Positions 1 through 8,887 of a DNA stretch of 64,000 nucleotides are shown one piece after another. Origin of the DNA: Bordetella flabilis (GTDB lineage Bacteria > Pseudomonadota > Gammaproteobacteria > Burkholderiales > Burkholderiaceae_B). Positions within the stretch are counted from its first letter, which is position 1. Every line of letters begins with the position of its first letter. Made by a program: the position numbers and the translations under genes. The DNA is taken from assembly GCF_001676725.1 (NCBI RefSeq), contig NZ_CP016172.1:1302001-1366000 (forward strand), given 5' to 3'. Below the pieces are notes generated by a model that had not been told where the DNA came from, ran no database searches, and saw only the letters and a program-made list of their open reading frames with translations.

Positions 1-249
1 CACCTCGCCGCCCAGCGGCAGGAAAGTTCCGCACACCACCAGAACCAACTGGACCAGTGCGACCAGCAAGGGCAGGTATTTGTGGCGCTGGAAAACGCTC
101 AGCACCACCGGGACCATGTAGAAGACCCAGATCGCGATGCCTATCGGCAGCACGATGTCTATGGCGAAGATCAGGGTACTCAGGGCGGCTATGCCGACGT
201 ACGTCGGCATGTCGTCTTTCTCGTTCGGCTGCATCGTGGTCGGCAACAT
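1..249 (-). CDS. Membrane protein, N-terminal part only (possible sensor kinase)
   Basis: Only the first 83 residues of this minus-strand gene lie in the window; the rest runs off the left edge. I chose the ATG at 249. A short polar N-terminus (about residues 1-16) is followed by at least two hydrophobic segments, roughly residues 17-32 and 36-52, and a third near 60-77. A basic RHK loop sits between the second and third. Closely packed N-terminal membrane helices of this kind are common in sensor histidine kinases and GGDEF or PAS proteins, but the catalytic part is not visible. The function is therefore open. An in-frame ATG at codon 6 or 14 could be the true start. Confidence 0.5.
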   Translation of the reverse strand, partial: MLPTTMQPNEKDDMPTYVGIAALSTLIFAIDIVLPIGIAIWVFYMVPVVLSVFQRHKYLPLLVALVQLVLVVCGTFLPLGGEV

Positions 250-606
250 CGGGGGACAGGGAGCAAGAGGCGGAAATAGTACAGCACGTTACCTTCCGTA
301 GCGCGGGGCGCGGCAGAGCAATTCCCGTGCCTGGGTATGGTGTAAAGGCCGGGGAATCCGTCCGGCAGAGCCACTGATATGGTTGCAAACTCAACCATCT
401 GCATCTGTTCTGTTTTACTGCGTCGCACTACAGTTGGAGCGCAGCAGAAAAACCTGCGCCGGAACCGCAGAACCGTAGAACCGCAGAACCGCAGAACCGC
501 AGAACCCTAGAACCGCAGCCCCGGCATCCATGGCAGCACGCCTGGCCTGCCCCGGAGACTTCCCGGCGCATCGCCCAGGCGCGCGGCGCCGGTACACGGA
601 ACCATC
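250..606. other. Intergenic region with promoter-sized space and octamer repeats
   Basis: This gap separates the leftward membrane-protein gene from the rightward MocR-type regulator, so it should carry divergent promoters. No convincing small gene was seen. The only clear structure is the octamer array listed separately. Confidence 0.6.
463..518. repeat. Tandem octamer repeat, seven copies of AACCGCAG
   Basis: Seven contiguous 8-bp units read AACCGCAG, AACCGTAG, three more AACCGCAG, AACCCTAG and AACCGCAG. Five units are identical and two carry one or two substitutions. The array ends 88 bp before the start of the MocR-type regulator. Because 8 is not a multiple of 3 the array is non-coding here. 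A gain or loss of units would change promoter spacing rather than a reading frame. Confidence 0.9.
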
Positions 607-2052
607 ATGAGAGATTCCGCCCATGGCGACGGACGCCTGAAGCGCTACGAGACCGTGGCCGCCGACATTGTCCGGTCCATCGAAACAGGGACCCTGCAGC
701 CGGGCGATCGCCTGCCCTCGGTACGGCAGGCCAGCGCGGCGCGCCGCGTCAGCGTATCGACTGTTTTCCAGGCGTACTACCTGCTGGAAGCGCGTGGATA
801 TATCCAGGCGCGCGACCGGTCCGGGTATTACGTCAGCGCCCGCAAGCGGCCGCCGCCGGAACCCGAGAGCTCCCGGCCGGACGGCAATCCCGGTCCTGTC
901 GATGTGGCGGCGCTCGTTTTCGACGTGCTGGGATCCGTCCGGGACCCGGCCACCGTCCCCCTCGGTTCCGCCTTCCCGTCGCCGACGCTTTTCCCGCTGC
1001 TCCGGCTGGCCTCGTCCCTGAAGGCGGGGCTGCGCCGCATGGATCCGTGGAGCAGCGTGTCCGACATGTTTACCGGCAATGCCAGCCTGCGCAGGCAGGT
1101 CGCCGTGCGCTACCTGGTCGATGGCATGGACGTTCACGCCGACGACCTGGTGATCACCAATGGCGCCATGGAGGCGTTGCAACTGGCCCTCATGGCCGTG
1201 ACGCGGCCGGGCGATACCGTCCTGATCGAATCCCCCACCTTCTACGCCACCCTGCAGTCGCTGGAACGGATGAAGCTGCATGCGGTGGAAATCCCCACCA
1301 GTCCGCGCACCGGCATCGAATTGGACGCGCTGTCCGAAGCCATCACCCGCCACCGCCCCAAGGCGTGCTGGATCATGTCCAATTTCCAGAACCCCACGGG
1401 CAGCCTGATGACGGACGAGGACAAGCAGGCGCTGGTGGCGCTGCTGGCCCGGCACGGCATTCCGCTGATCGAGGACGACGTCTATGGCGAGCTGTATTTC
1501 GGCCGCGCGCGGCCCTTGCCCGCCAAGGCCTACGACCGCGAGGGCCTGGTCCTTCACTGCGCGTCGTTTTCCAAGTGCCTGGCGCCGGGCTACCGCGTGG
1601 GATGGATAGCAGCGGGCCGCTATGCGCGCGAGGTGGAGCGGCAGAAGCTGATGACGACGCTGGCGTCTCCCAGTCCCAACCAGCTGGCCCTGGCCGAATA
1701 TCTGGACCATGGCGGATACGACCGCCATCTACGGCAGTTGCGCGCCACGCTGGCCCGGCAGCAGCAGCACATGATGGCGGCGCTAGCGCGGTATTTTCCG
1801 GAGGGGACGCGCGCGTCGCGGCCGCAAGGCGGCTACTTCCTGTGGGTGCAGCTACCCAAGGGGGCCGACGCGTTGCGCGTCTACCACGCCGCGCTGGCGC
1901 AGCGCATCAGCGTGGCGCCGGGGCCGATCTTCTCGCCGCGCGGCGGCTTCCGCGATTGCCTGCGATTGAACTACGGCCACCCCTGGGACGAGGCGGCCGA
2001 GAACGCCATGCGGCTGCTGGGCGAAATCGTCACGCGCGACATACAGGGTTGA
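607..2052 (+). CDS. MocR-type PLP-dependent transcriptional regulator (GntR HTH plus aminotransferase-like domain)
   Basis: The 481-residue protein has a GntR-type winged helix at about residues 10-80, including GDRLPSVRQ and the VSVSTVFQAYYLLEARGYI helix region. A fold-type I aminotransferase-like domain follows from about residue 110 to the end. Visible cofactor signatures are NFQNPTG, IEDDVYGEL and SFSKCLAPGYRVGW, in which K323 is the expected Schiff-base lysine for pyridoxal phosphate. Proteins of this architecture act mostly as regulators of amino-acid, vitamin B6 or GABA metabolism rather than as free enzymes. No target gene of that type lies beside it, so its regulon is unknown. It converges on the MgtC-like gene. 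The octamer array upstream may influence its expression. Confidence 0.9.
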   Translation: MRDSAHGDGRLKRYETVAADIVRSIETGTLQPGDRLPSVRQASAARRVSVSTVFQAYYLLEARGYIQARDRSGYYVSARKRPPPEPESSRPDGNPGPVDVAALVFDVLGSVRDPATVPLGSAFPSPTLFPLLRLASSLKAGLRRMDPWSSVSDMFTGNASLRRQVAVRYLVDGMDVHADDLVITNGAMEALQLALMAVTRPGDTVLIESPTFYATLQSLERMKLHAVEIPTSPRTGIELDALSEAITRHRPKACWIMSNFQNPTGSLMTDEDKQALVALLARHGIPLIEDDVYGELYFGRARPLPAKAYDREGLVLHCASFSKCLAPGYRVGWIAAGRYAREVERQKLMTTLASPSPNQLALAEYLDHGGYDRHLRQLRATLARQQQHMMAALARYFPEGTRASRPQGGYFLWVQLPKGADALRVYHAALAQRISVAPGPIFSPRGGFRDCLRLNYGHPWDEAAENAMRLLGEIVTRDIQG

Positions 2053-2156
2053 AGTGCGCGTGAGCGCAAGCGGGCAGGCAGTGCAATGCGCCGGGCGCCG
2101 GCGGGCAAGCAGGTTCCGTTGGCGGCGGTCTGGCCCTGGCGCGGGCGAAACGGCAA

Positions 2157-2681
2157 CTAGGCCCGGCCGCCGGACGATCCGTCGCCGCTGTCGTTGCCGT
2201 TGCCGCTGAGCCGCTGCTCCAGGCGCCGCAAAAGGCCCAGGATCACCAGGGCGATCAGGGCGCTGAAGATGGCGACGAGTTCCTTGCCCATGCCGGCCGC
2301 GATGCCGAGCGCCGCCGTCAGCCAGATGCTCGCCGCTGTCGTCAGGCCTTTGACCTCTGCTTCGGCGCTGAGCTTGATGATCGCGCCGGCGCCCAGGAAG
2401 CCGATGCCGGCGATCACGCCCTGCAGTACGCGGCTCAGGTCCGACACCTCCATGTCGCCTTGCAGCGGGGCGAGGACGAACAGCGCGGCGCCCAGCGCCA
2501 CCAGCATGTGGGTGCGCAATCCGGCGGCCTTGCCGCTGCGTTCGCGTTCGTAGCCGATCAACCCGCCCAGCACGACGGCCACCGTCAGGCGGGTAAGGAT
2601 GCGCGTGTAGCTTTCCACGTCGCTGATATCCGAGAATTCCGATTGCAGCGTTCGCCAGACGATTGCGCCGAAGTCGTTCAT
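2157..2681 (-). CDS. MgtC/SapB family membrane protein
   Basis: This 174-residue protein shows the conserved MgtC core: LTRLTVAVVLGGLIGYERE, then KAAGLRTHMLVALGAALF, then IAGIGFLGAGAII and the GLTTAASIWLTAALGIAAG segment. About four to five membrane helices are visible. The tail after the last helix is short, polar and rich in Gly, Ser, Asp and Asn. It lacks the longer C-terminal ACT-like domain of true virulence MgtC, so it belongs to the broader SapB/YhiD branch. That branch has no settled transport function, although Mg2+ homeostasis is often proposed. I chose the ATG at 2681 because the homologous region begins soon after it; the frame is open 34 codons further upstream. It converges on the MocR-type gene. 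Confidence 0.85.
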   Translation of the reverse strand: MNDFGAIVWRTLQSEFSDISDVESYTRILTRLTVAVVLGGLIGYERERSGKAAGLRTHMLVALGAALFVLAPLQGDMEVSDLSRVLQGVIAGIGFLGAGAIIKLSAEAEVKGLTTAASIWLTAALGIAAGMGKELVAIFSALIALVILGLLRRLEQRLSGNGNDSGDGSSGGRA

Positions 2682-3418
2682 GGCGTCTGCCGCATCCCGG
2701 CGGGGACGCGCGTGCTGGCGGCATTGAAAGGGCGGTGTGGCATGGGCGGTTCCGGCGGCGGCGAAGACGAGGTGTTGTACCACGAAGGCCCGGGATGGCG
2801 GCCCCGACGTGCGCAGGGCGGGGAGACCTGTCGGGACTACCTGTGTTGCGCTGCCGATGTTGGGTTAGTTGGTCCCAGCCATGTGGTGAATGAGTCCTAC
2901 AGCAGACGGGATATTTGGATCGGCTCATCGTCCCGTGCCCGCGCCCGGGTTGGCATGGCGCCTGCGGTGGATCGCCGCTTGGCCCGACAGACAGCGGCTC
3001 CCGCTGCCTTTACATTCAGCTGCTCGCCGAGGCCGGATGGCTGCATCGAGCCGCGCCGGCTTCGGGCGCTGCCCGGGCGGCGCCGCGCGATGCCGCGATG
3101 TCCGGGGCAGGCACTTTGCAGGGGTCATTATGTTTTCGTGTATCAGCGGCGGGTCGCTCCCCGCAAACGGCAGTGTGGCAGCCGCCGGCGGCCCGCAGGC
3201 GCCGGTGGGAGTGGTGAATGGGCGCGCATTCAAAGCCTGTACGGGCCACCCGGGCCGCGTGGCGCAGTTGGCCAGCGGTGCGGTTCACCGCGTCGCCCGC
3301 TCGTGGCCGGATAGCGCGAAGCTGGTCGGAACGCGCGAGAACCGCCTTACCCGCGCGGCCGCCAAGCATGCGCGCGCGGGTGTCGGCCCGCACCCGCCTA
3401 TGCCCGCTGCGCGCGGAC
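2682..3418. other. Intergenic region without a supportable gene
   Basis: Several overlapping open frames on both strands cross this 737-bp stretch, the longest a plus-strand frame of 187 codons. Their translations are rich in Arg, Ala, Gly and Pro in the way random high-GC sequence is, and I recognise no domain. The stretch may hold the promoter of the MgtC-like gene at its left end. Confidence 0.5.
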
Positions 3419-4228
3419 CTATTGCGCGAGGAAACGGCGTACTGCCTCGTTGAAGGCGCGCGGGTTCCCCAGGTTCATGCCGTGCGAGGAGCCCGGGATA
3501 CGCAGGTAATGCGAATGCGGCAGCCATTCGTGCAATGCCGCCAGTATGGCGGGATAGGGCGGAGGGCTTAGCGCCCCGCCCACCAGCAGCACCGGCTTGT
3601 CGAGCGCCCGGGCGTCCGCCTCGGCCAGCAGGCATGGCGCCTCGCCCACCTGCCCGAACAAGGTACCTGCGTTGTCCATGGCCATTTGCTTGAACCACGG
3701 CACCATGCGGCGCCAGGTATCCTCGCCGCTGACGGTGTCGATGAACAGCGCCAGGCCCTGCTCTATGTCGCCCGCCTCGATATGCCGCAGTGCGCGCTGC
3801 CGGAAGTCGTCGCGGCGGTCTCCGCGTTCATCGAGCACCAGCCCCGGATCCGCAAGCACCAGTGCCTCTACCTTGTGGGCATGGCGGCGCGCCAGTTCGT
3901 AGGCCACGCGTCCACCGCGGGAATGTCCCACGACATGCGCGCGCCCATTGCAATGGCGGTCGATGAAAGACGCCAGCGCGTCCGCATGCGCGCCCGCCTG
4001 GAAAGTGTCCGGGTTCGCTTGCCCGCTTTCCGGCCAGTATCCCGGCAAGCTCACCGAGAAGACCTGGAAGTCGCGCGACAGCGCACCGATCTGGGCCTTC
4101 CAATAGCGCAAATCGCAAAGAGATCCATGGACGAGAACCAGCGGCGTGCCGGCGCCGAGCCGCACGTGCGACAGGCCGGGCTCGGAAGACGACGGGAATT
4201 GGATCGGGAACGGAAAGTCGGCGGGCAT
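3419..4228 (-). CDS. Alpha/beta hydrolase
   Basis: The 269-residue product has the alpha/beta hydrolase layout. The oxyanion-hole strand PLVLVHG is near residues 29-35, the nucleophile elbow GHSRGG places Ser at about residue 103, the acid is probably in LADPG near residue 127, and the catalytic His lies in GSSHGMNLG close to the C-terminus. The substrate cannot be told from sequence; esters and C-C bonds are both possible in this superfamily. I placed the start at the ATG at 4228, about 30 residues before the first strand. In-frame alternatives exist at 4273 (ATG), 4315 (ATG) and 4333 (GTG), and no start has a good ribosome-binding site. The gene is divergent from the type VI locus and shares its upstream region with tssA. 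Confidence 0.8.
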   Translation of the reverse strand: MPADFPFPIQFPSSSEPGLSHVRLGAGTPLVLVHGSLCDLRYWKAQIGALSRDFQVFSVSLPGYWPESGQANPDTFQAGAHADALASFIDRHCNGRAHVVGHSRGGRVAYELARRHAHKVEALVLADPGLVLDERGDRRDDFRQRALRHIEAGDIEQGLALFIDTVSGEDTWRRMVPWFKQMAMDNAGTLFGQVGEAPCLLAEADARALDKPVLLVGGALSPPPYPAILAALHEWLPHSHYLRIPGSSHGMNLGNPRAFNEAVRRFLAQ

Positions 4229-4333
4229 GGCATCGGGCGGGTCGGGAGCGCCCTGCTGTTCGGGCGCTGCCATTCTAGCCCGGCGACCGCCGGCGGCGCG
4301 GCAGCGCCAACCCATATAGGCCGCGCCATGCAC

Positions 4334-4526
4334 GGCGCAAAAAAATATTCGTGGGCGTGGATTTTTCTTATATCTGGCTCATCACCGCGTCGCTATCTTT
4401 GAGTCCGTGGATGCGGTCACACCCGCTTGCCACACCAGTGCCCGGCATACCCAGTCCGGTGCGTACGCAATACGGCGCCAAGGGGAATATCCGTCCCGGG
4501 GCGCCAGGTCCAAGGCTGCACCAGCG
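4334..4526. promoter_or_regulatory. Divergent control region between hydrolase gene and type VI locus
   Basis: An AT-rich patch at about 4338-4376, including an A-run and TTTTTCTTATAT, stands out from the GC-rich surroundings and lies upstream of both divergent genes. It is the most plausible promoter region for the type VI operon. I could not pick a good -35/-10 pair with confidence and saw no sigma-54 box. Confidence 0.35.
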
Positions 4527-5630
4527 ATGTCAACCATCGATCTGTCTCGTTATCAGCAGGATGTCTGCGCGGACCAGCCGTGTGGACCCGACCTGCTGTA
4601 TGACGCCGAGTATGTCCAACTGACTCAGATCATGCAGGGCACGCCGGAGGTCGAGTACGGCGATATGCGCGTCGATGCGGCCGACCCCGATTGGAAGTCG
4701 GCCGAAGCCCTGTCGTTGAAGCTGTTGGCGCGTACGCGCGATCTGCGCCTGGCGGTCTGGCTGACGCGGGCCTTGGTCGGCCAGCACGGATACGACGGCC
4801 TGGACGACGGCCTCGCGCTCATCGAGGATTACATCGAGCGGTACTGGGACCATGTGCATCCCATCCTGGATCCGGAGGACGACGACCCCACGGAACGGCT
4901 CAACACGATCGTGGCGCTCGACGACATGGATGGCCTGCTGGGCCAGGTCCGCCTGGCCGCGCTGGCCCGCTCGGCCGCGTATGGAGCGGTCTGCCTGCGC
5001 GACATCGACCTGGCCACCGGCGAGCTGCCGGCTCGCGCGGACGATACGCCGAGGAAAATGGCGGCGATCGATGCGGTGTTCCACGCCGTCCCGTTCATTG
5101 ATCTTGAGGCCGTCGCCGATACCATCGAACGGAGCTGCGAGCGTCTCGAGCACATCGAGGCCGTATTGGGCAGGCACCTGGACCGCGTGAACGCCGCCGG
5201 CCTGCAGCGCCTGCCCAAGACCTTGCGCCATGCGGCCAGGCTGGTGCGCGACCAGTTGCGCCGGCACCCCGGCGCCCCGCGCGCACCCCTCGAACGCGGT
5301 GCGGACACCGGCGCCGTGCCGGCCGGGGACGACAGCGGCCCGACCGCCCGCGCCAGCGGCGATATCAAAAGCCGCGACGATGTCGCGCGCCAGATCGACC
5401 GGATCTGCGAGTACTACGCATTGGAGGAACCCGGAAGCCCGGTCCCCATCCTCCTGCAGCGTGCCAAACGGCTCATCAATATGAACTTCATCGAGCTCAT
5501 GTCCGAGCTGTCTCCGCAAGGACTTGCGGAAACCTGCTTCCTTTTCGGTGTCAGCCCCGGCGCGTCGAATTCCGACTCCGCCGACGAGGAAGCGTTCTCA
5601 ATCAACGAACGGAGTTATCCGGATGCCTAA
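4527..5630 (+). CDS. tssA: Type VI secretion baseplate/cap protein TssA
   Basis: The 367-residue protein begins MSTIDLSRYQQDV and matches the ImpA/TssA family. The conserved N-terminal ImpA domain occupies about residues 8-130, including CGPDLLYDAEY and WDHVHPILDPEDDDPTERLN. A variable linker rich in Ala, Gly and Asp lies near residues 250-290, and a short C-terminal domain containing RAKRLINMNFIELMSEL follows. TssA proteins coordinate assembly of the baseplate and the growing tube and sheath in the cytoplasm. The ATG at 4527 was chosen because homology starts there; the frame is open 40 codons further upstream without resemblance. Its last 8 bp overlap tssB, suggesting translational coupling. 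It is the first gene of the cluster. Confidence 0.9.
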   Translation: MSTIDLSRYQQDVCADQPCGPDLLYDAEYVQLTQIMQGTPEVEYGDMRVDAADPDWKSAEALSLKLLARTRDLRLAVWLTRALVGQHGYDGLDDGLALIEDYIERYWDHVHPILDPEDDDPTERLNTIVALDDMDGLLGQVRLAALARSAAYGAVCLRDIDLATGELPARADDTPRKMAAIDAVFHAVPFIDLEAVADTIERSCERLEHIEAVLGRHLDRVNAAGLQRLPKTLRHAARLVRDQLRRHPGAPRAPLERGADTGAVPAGDDSGPTARASGDIKSRDDVARQIDRICEYYALEEPGSPVPILLQRAKRLINMNFIELMSELSPQGLAETCFLFGVSPGASNSDSADEEAFSINERSYPDA

Positions 5631-6159
5631 AGAAAGTAGCCAGAAGGCCATTGCACGCACGCGCCCACCTCGTGTGCAGATCGAATACGACGTGGAAGTA
5701 AACGGCGCGGCCAAGAAAGTACAGCTTCCCTTCGTCATGGGCGTGATGTCGGACCTGTCAGGACAATCCGTGGAGCCCTTGGCGCCTATCGCCGAGCGCA
5801 AATTCCTGGAGTTCGACAGCGACAATTTCGACGACCGCATGGCGGCGATCAAGCCGCGCATGGCGGCCAGCGTGCCCAACGCCTTGACCGGCGAAGGCAA
5901 TATCGGCGTGGAACTCGTCTTCGAGAAGATGGAGGATTTCTCGCCGGTCGCGATCGCGCGCAAGGTCGAACCCCTGCGCCGGCTGCTGGAGGCGCGCACC
6001 CACCTGTCGAACCTGCTCACCTACATGGACGGAAAGGTCGCGGCGGAAGAAATGGTCGCCAAGTTGTTGGCGGACCCTGCCTTGATGCGCGCCCTGGCGA
6101 CGCAGCCCCAGGGCGCGGCGCAGGACGACGCCGGGGACGGCGAGTCCAAGCCGGAGTAA
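5623..6159 (+). CDS. tssB: Type VI secretion contractile sheath small subunit TssB
   Basis: This 178-residue protein has the VipA/ImpB signature: RVQIEYDVEVNGAAKKVQLPF near residues 14-34, VMGVMSDLSG, then the FDDRMAAIKPRM region. TssB interlocks with TssC to build the contractile sheath around the Hcp tube. The start ATG lies inside the last codons of tssA with an 8-bp overlap, so the two are probably translated together. A polar tail rich in Gln, Ala and Asp ends the protein. The length is typical of the family and tssC follows 27 bp later. Confidence 0.95.
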   Translation: MPKESSQKAIARTRPPRVQIEYDVEVNGAAKKVQLPFVMGVMSDLSGQSVEPLAPIAERKFLEFDSDNFDDRMAAIKPRMAASVPNALTGEGNIGVELVFEKMEDFSPVAIARKVEPLRRLLEARTHLSNLLTYMDGKVAAEEMVAKLLADPALMRALATQPQGAAQDDAGDGESKPE

Positions 6160-6186
6160 ATCCACCGAACCCATGAAGGATAGACG

Positions 6187-7689
6187 ATGAGCGACGCTAC
6201 GGCTGTGGCCGAACAGGCCAACGAAAAGACTGCAATCGAAGAAGGCGGGGGCGATTTCTCGTCGCTCCTGCTGAAAGAATTCAAACCGAAGAACGACGAG
6301 GCGCAGCGTGCGGTGGAGCAGTCCGTGTCCACCCTCGCGGAATTCGCGCTGGCCGATACCACGCTGGTATCCACCGACGTGATGGACACGGTGGAAGCCA
6401 TGATCGCCGAGATCGACCGCAAGCTGACCGACCAGATCAATGCCATCCTGAACTGCGCCGAATACCGGCGCGTCGAGGGCGCCTGGCGCGGCCTGCATTA
6501 TCTCGTAAGCAACACGGAGACCGGCGAGCGGCTGAAAGTCCGCGTGATGAATGTCTCCAAGTCGGAGCTCTACAGGACACTCAAGAAGTACAAGGGTTTC
6601 GCGTGGGACCAGAGCCCGCTGTTCAAGAAACTATACGAAGAGGAGTTCGGCCAGTTCGGCGGCGAACCCTATGGCGCGCTGGTGGGGGACTACTACTTCG
6701 ACAACAGCGCCCAGGATGTCGACCTGTTGTCCCAGATCGCACGCATCTGCTCCGCCGCCCATACGCCGTTCATTTCCGGCGCGGCGCCCGCCGTGATGCT
6801 GCTGGACTCCTGGCGCGACCTGGCCAACCCACGCGACATCGGCAAGCTGTTCCAGACGCCGGAGCACGCCGCCTGGCGCGCGCTGCGCGAATCCGAGGAC
6901 TCGCGCTATATCGGCCTGACCATGCCGCGCTTCCTCGCCCGCGCGCCGTATGGGGCGAAAACCAATCCGGTCGACGAATTCGCCTTCGAGGAGGATACCG
7001 GCGGGGGCAATCCCGAACGGTACACCTGGGCCAATGCCGCCTATGCGATGGCGGTGAACATCAACCGGTCGTTCGCGGAGTTCGGCTGGTGCTCGCGCAT
7101 CCGTGGCGTCGAATCAGGCGGCGCGGTGGAGGACCTGCCGGTCCATGTCTTCCCCACCGACGATGGCGGCGTGGACGTGATTTGCCCGACCGAGGTGGCG
7201 ATCAGCGACCGGCGCGAGGCGGAGCTATCGAAGAATGGCTTCCTGCCGCTGGTGCACATGAAGAACAGCGGCGTCGCCGCCTTCATCGGCGCGCAGTCGC
7301 TGCACAAGCCCGCCGAGTATGACGACCCCGAAGCCACCGCCAACGCCAACCTGGCGGCGCGCCTGCCTTATCTGTTCGCATGCTGCCGCTTCGCGCACTA
7401 CCTGAAGTGCATCGTGCGCGACAAGGTGGGCTCGTACAAGAGCAAGGAAGAGATGCAGAGGTGGCTGCTCAAGTGGGCCATGGAATACGTCGACGGCTCG
7501 CCGAAGCTGTCGTCGGACCTGGTGAAGGCCATGAAGCCGCTCAGCGATGTCGCGGTAACGCTCGAAGAGGTCGAGGGCAACCCGGGCTATTACACGTCCA
7601 AGTTCTATCTGAAGCCCCACTACCAGCTTGAAGGACTGACCGTTTCGCTGCGGTTGGTCAGCAAGATTCCCGCCATCAAAGGGAAGTAA
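6187..7689 (+). CDS. tssC: Type VI secretion contractile sheath large subunit TssC
   Basis: The 500-residue product is a clear EvpB/VipB family sheath protein. Typical landmarks are the YRRVEGAWRGLHYLVSNTET block near residues 97-116, FGGEPYGALVGDY, FISGAAPAVM, MPRFLARAPYG, the PVDEFAFEE segment and the C-terminal NPGYYTSKFYLKPHYQLEGL. With TssB it forms the sheath whose contraction drives the spike through the target membrane. Length and ending match the family. It follows tssB after a short spacer with a GAAGGA-like ribosome site, and the tube gene follows 75 bp downstream. Confidence 0.97.
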   Translation: MSDATAVAEQANEKTAIEEGGGDFSSLLLKEFKPKNDEAQRAVEQSVSTLAEFALADTTLVSTDVMDTVEAMIAEIDRKLTDQINAILNCAEYRRVEGAWRGLHYLVSNTETGERLKVRVMNVSKSELYRTLKKYKGFAWDQSPLFKKLYEEEFGQFGGEPYGALVGDYYFDNSAQDVDLLSQIARICSAAHTPFISGAAPAVMLLDSWRDLANPRDIGKLFQTPEHAAWRALRESEDSRYIGLTMPRFLARAPYGAKTNPVDEFAFEEDTGGGNPERYTWANAAYAMAVNINRSFAEFGWCSRIRGVESGGAVEDLPVHVFPTDDGGVDVICPTEVAISDRREAELSKNGFLPLVHMKNSGVAAFIGAQSLHKPAEYDDPEATANANLAARLPYLFACCRFAHYLKCIVRDKVGSYKSKEEMQRWLLKWAMEYVDGSPKLSSDLVKAMKPLSDVAVTLEEVEGNPGYYTSKFYLKPHYQLEGLTVSLRLVSKIPAIKGK

Positions 7690-7764
7690 GTCGGAGGCGC
7701 ATCGTCGCCTCGTACAACGGTCGGCGCGCCACGCGCACCGGCCTCATTTTTGGAGTAATCGATC

Positions 7765-8262
7765 GTGAGTAACAACGTATGGACCGGCAAGCTCGGAGAT
7801 AAATTCCAGGGCGAAAGTCAACGTGAGGGCTGCGACGGCCACATCGATCTGGAGTCCCGTCCAAGGTTCATGACCTTGCAGAACGACCATCATGCCTTCG
7901 GCTCGGGCCTGTCCGCGCCGGGCGTGCCCATCTATTCCAATATCTCCGTGGTGAGCCGTTGGAGTTCGGCGAGCCCTGGACTGCGGCTGCTGCAGGACGG
8001 TGAGCCGATGGATGTCCAGTTCTTCAGCTGGTACATGGACCCGTCCGAGAAGAAGCCCGCCCAGCGCGTGATCTGGACGGTGACGGATTGCGTCATGCGG
8101 CACGTCAACGAAGGCGACCTGGACTTCGAGCCCGATGCCTTCGAACTTGACTGGACGGTGCTAAAGGTCGAGACCAAGAAGCAGGATCCCAAAACCGGCG
8201 CACTGGGTGCCGGCACGATCGTCGTCTACGACCGCTACAAGGGTGTGCTCACCACCAGCTGA
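7765..8262 (+). CDS. hcp: Probable type VI secretion tube protein Hcp (TssD), divergent
   Basis: The 165-residue protein sits exactly where the tube gene is expected, between tssC and tssE, and has the usual Hcp length. Its sequence does not open with the common Hcp pattern of an early KGES motif followed by an IEVLSW-like strand; I see KFQGESQREGCDGHIDLES instead. Alternating polar and hydrophobic stretches fit a beta-rich fold, for example AQRVIWTVTDCVMRHV and FELDWTVLKVETKKQ. No signal peptide is present, as expected for Hcp. Hcp hexamers stack into the tube and also chaperone some effectors. Position supports the call more strongly than sequence. An alternative is another Hcp-fold effector. 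Confidence 0.75.
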   Translation: MSNNVWTGKLGDKFQGESQREGCDGHIDLESRPRFMTLQNDHHAFGSGLSAPGVPIYSNISVVSRWSSASPGLRLLQDGEPMDVQFFSWYMDPSEKKPAQRVIWTVTDCVMRHVNEGDLDFEPDAFELDWTVLKVETKKQDPKTGALGAGTIVVYDRYKGVLTTS

Positions 8263-8374
8263 GCCGTCCTGTTGCCGGGGTGCGCGGCCTGCCGTTCCGG
8301 CTTTCCTCCGTCGCGCCGCGGACCTTGCACGCAAGGCCCGGCGCGGCGACACCGCCTCGCGGCAGGTATCGATT

Positions 8375-8887
8375 ATGGCCGAACTCGTCAGCAGGAACCG
8401 CCTGCAACCCGCGCTTCTGGATCGCTTGACCGACAACAATCCCCTCGTTGCAGCGGAATCGCGCGAGCACAGGGTCGTATCCCTACGCCAACTGCGGGAA
8501 GGGGTGCTGCGCGATATCGGCTATCTGCTCAACGCAAGGCGCTTGTCCGGGTGGAATGTCGATGCCTATCCCCTTATCGCTTCGTCCGTGCTCAATGCCG
8601 GCCTGCCGGACTTCGCGGGCAAGATCGCATCGGACCTGGACAGGAAGGCCTTCGCGGAGGAGATCGCGCGCACGATCGTGTGCTTCGAACCAAGGATCAT
8701 GCGCGACAGCCTGCGCGTGTCGGCCGTTGCCTCGGAGGAAAGTGTCCGTGGCAACGTGCTGGCGTTTCTCATCGAGGGGGATCTCTGGGCGCAGCCCTAC
8801 CCCGAACGCCTGTACCTGATGACGGAGCTGGATCTCGAAGACGGCCAGATCTCGGTCATGCCTCGCCATGGAGCTGGTCGAAAATGA
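8375..8887 (+). CDS. tssE: Type VI secretion baseplate subunit TssE
   Basis: This 170-residue protein resembles gp25-like TssE. It has an N-terminal LQPALLDRLTD segment, the SLRQLREGVLRDIGYLLNARR block and a central YPLIASSVLNAGLPDFAG. The gp25 core IARTIVCFEPRIMRD follows near residues 103-117, and then VLAFLIEGDLWAQPYPERLYL. TssE joins the baseplate wedge with TssF and TssG, at the point where the sheath begins. I chose the ATG at 8375; the frame extends upstream without similarity. The stop codon overlaps the start of tssF in ATGA, a classic sign of coupled translation. Confidence 0.92.
   Translation: MAELVSRNRLQPALLDRLTDNNPLVAAESREHRVVSLRQLREGVLRDIGYLLNARRLSGWNVDAYPLIASSVLNAGLPDFAGKIASDLDRKAFAEEIARTIVCFEPRIMRDSLRVSAVASEESVRGNVLAFLIEGDLWAQPYPERLYLMTELDLEDGQISVMPRHGAGRK

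Noticed and set aside
463..518. Octamer repeats considered as a CRISPR array
   Set aside because: The units are 8 bp and contiguous with no spacers, and no cas genes are present.
2890..3453. 187-codon plus-strand frame in the 2.7-3.4 kb gap
   Set aside because: It overlaps the hydrolase gene end, has no recognisable domain and competes with several equal frames.
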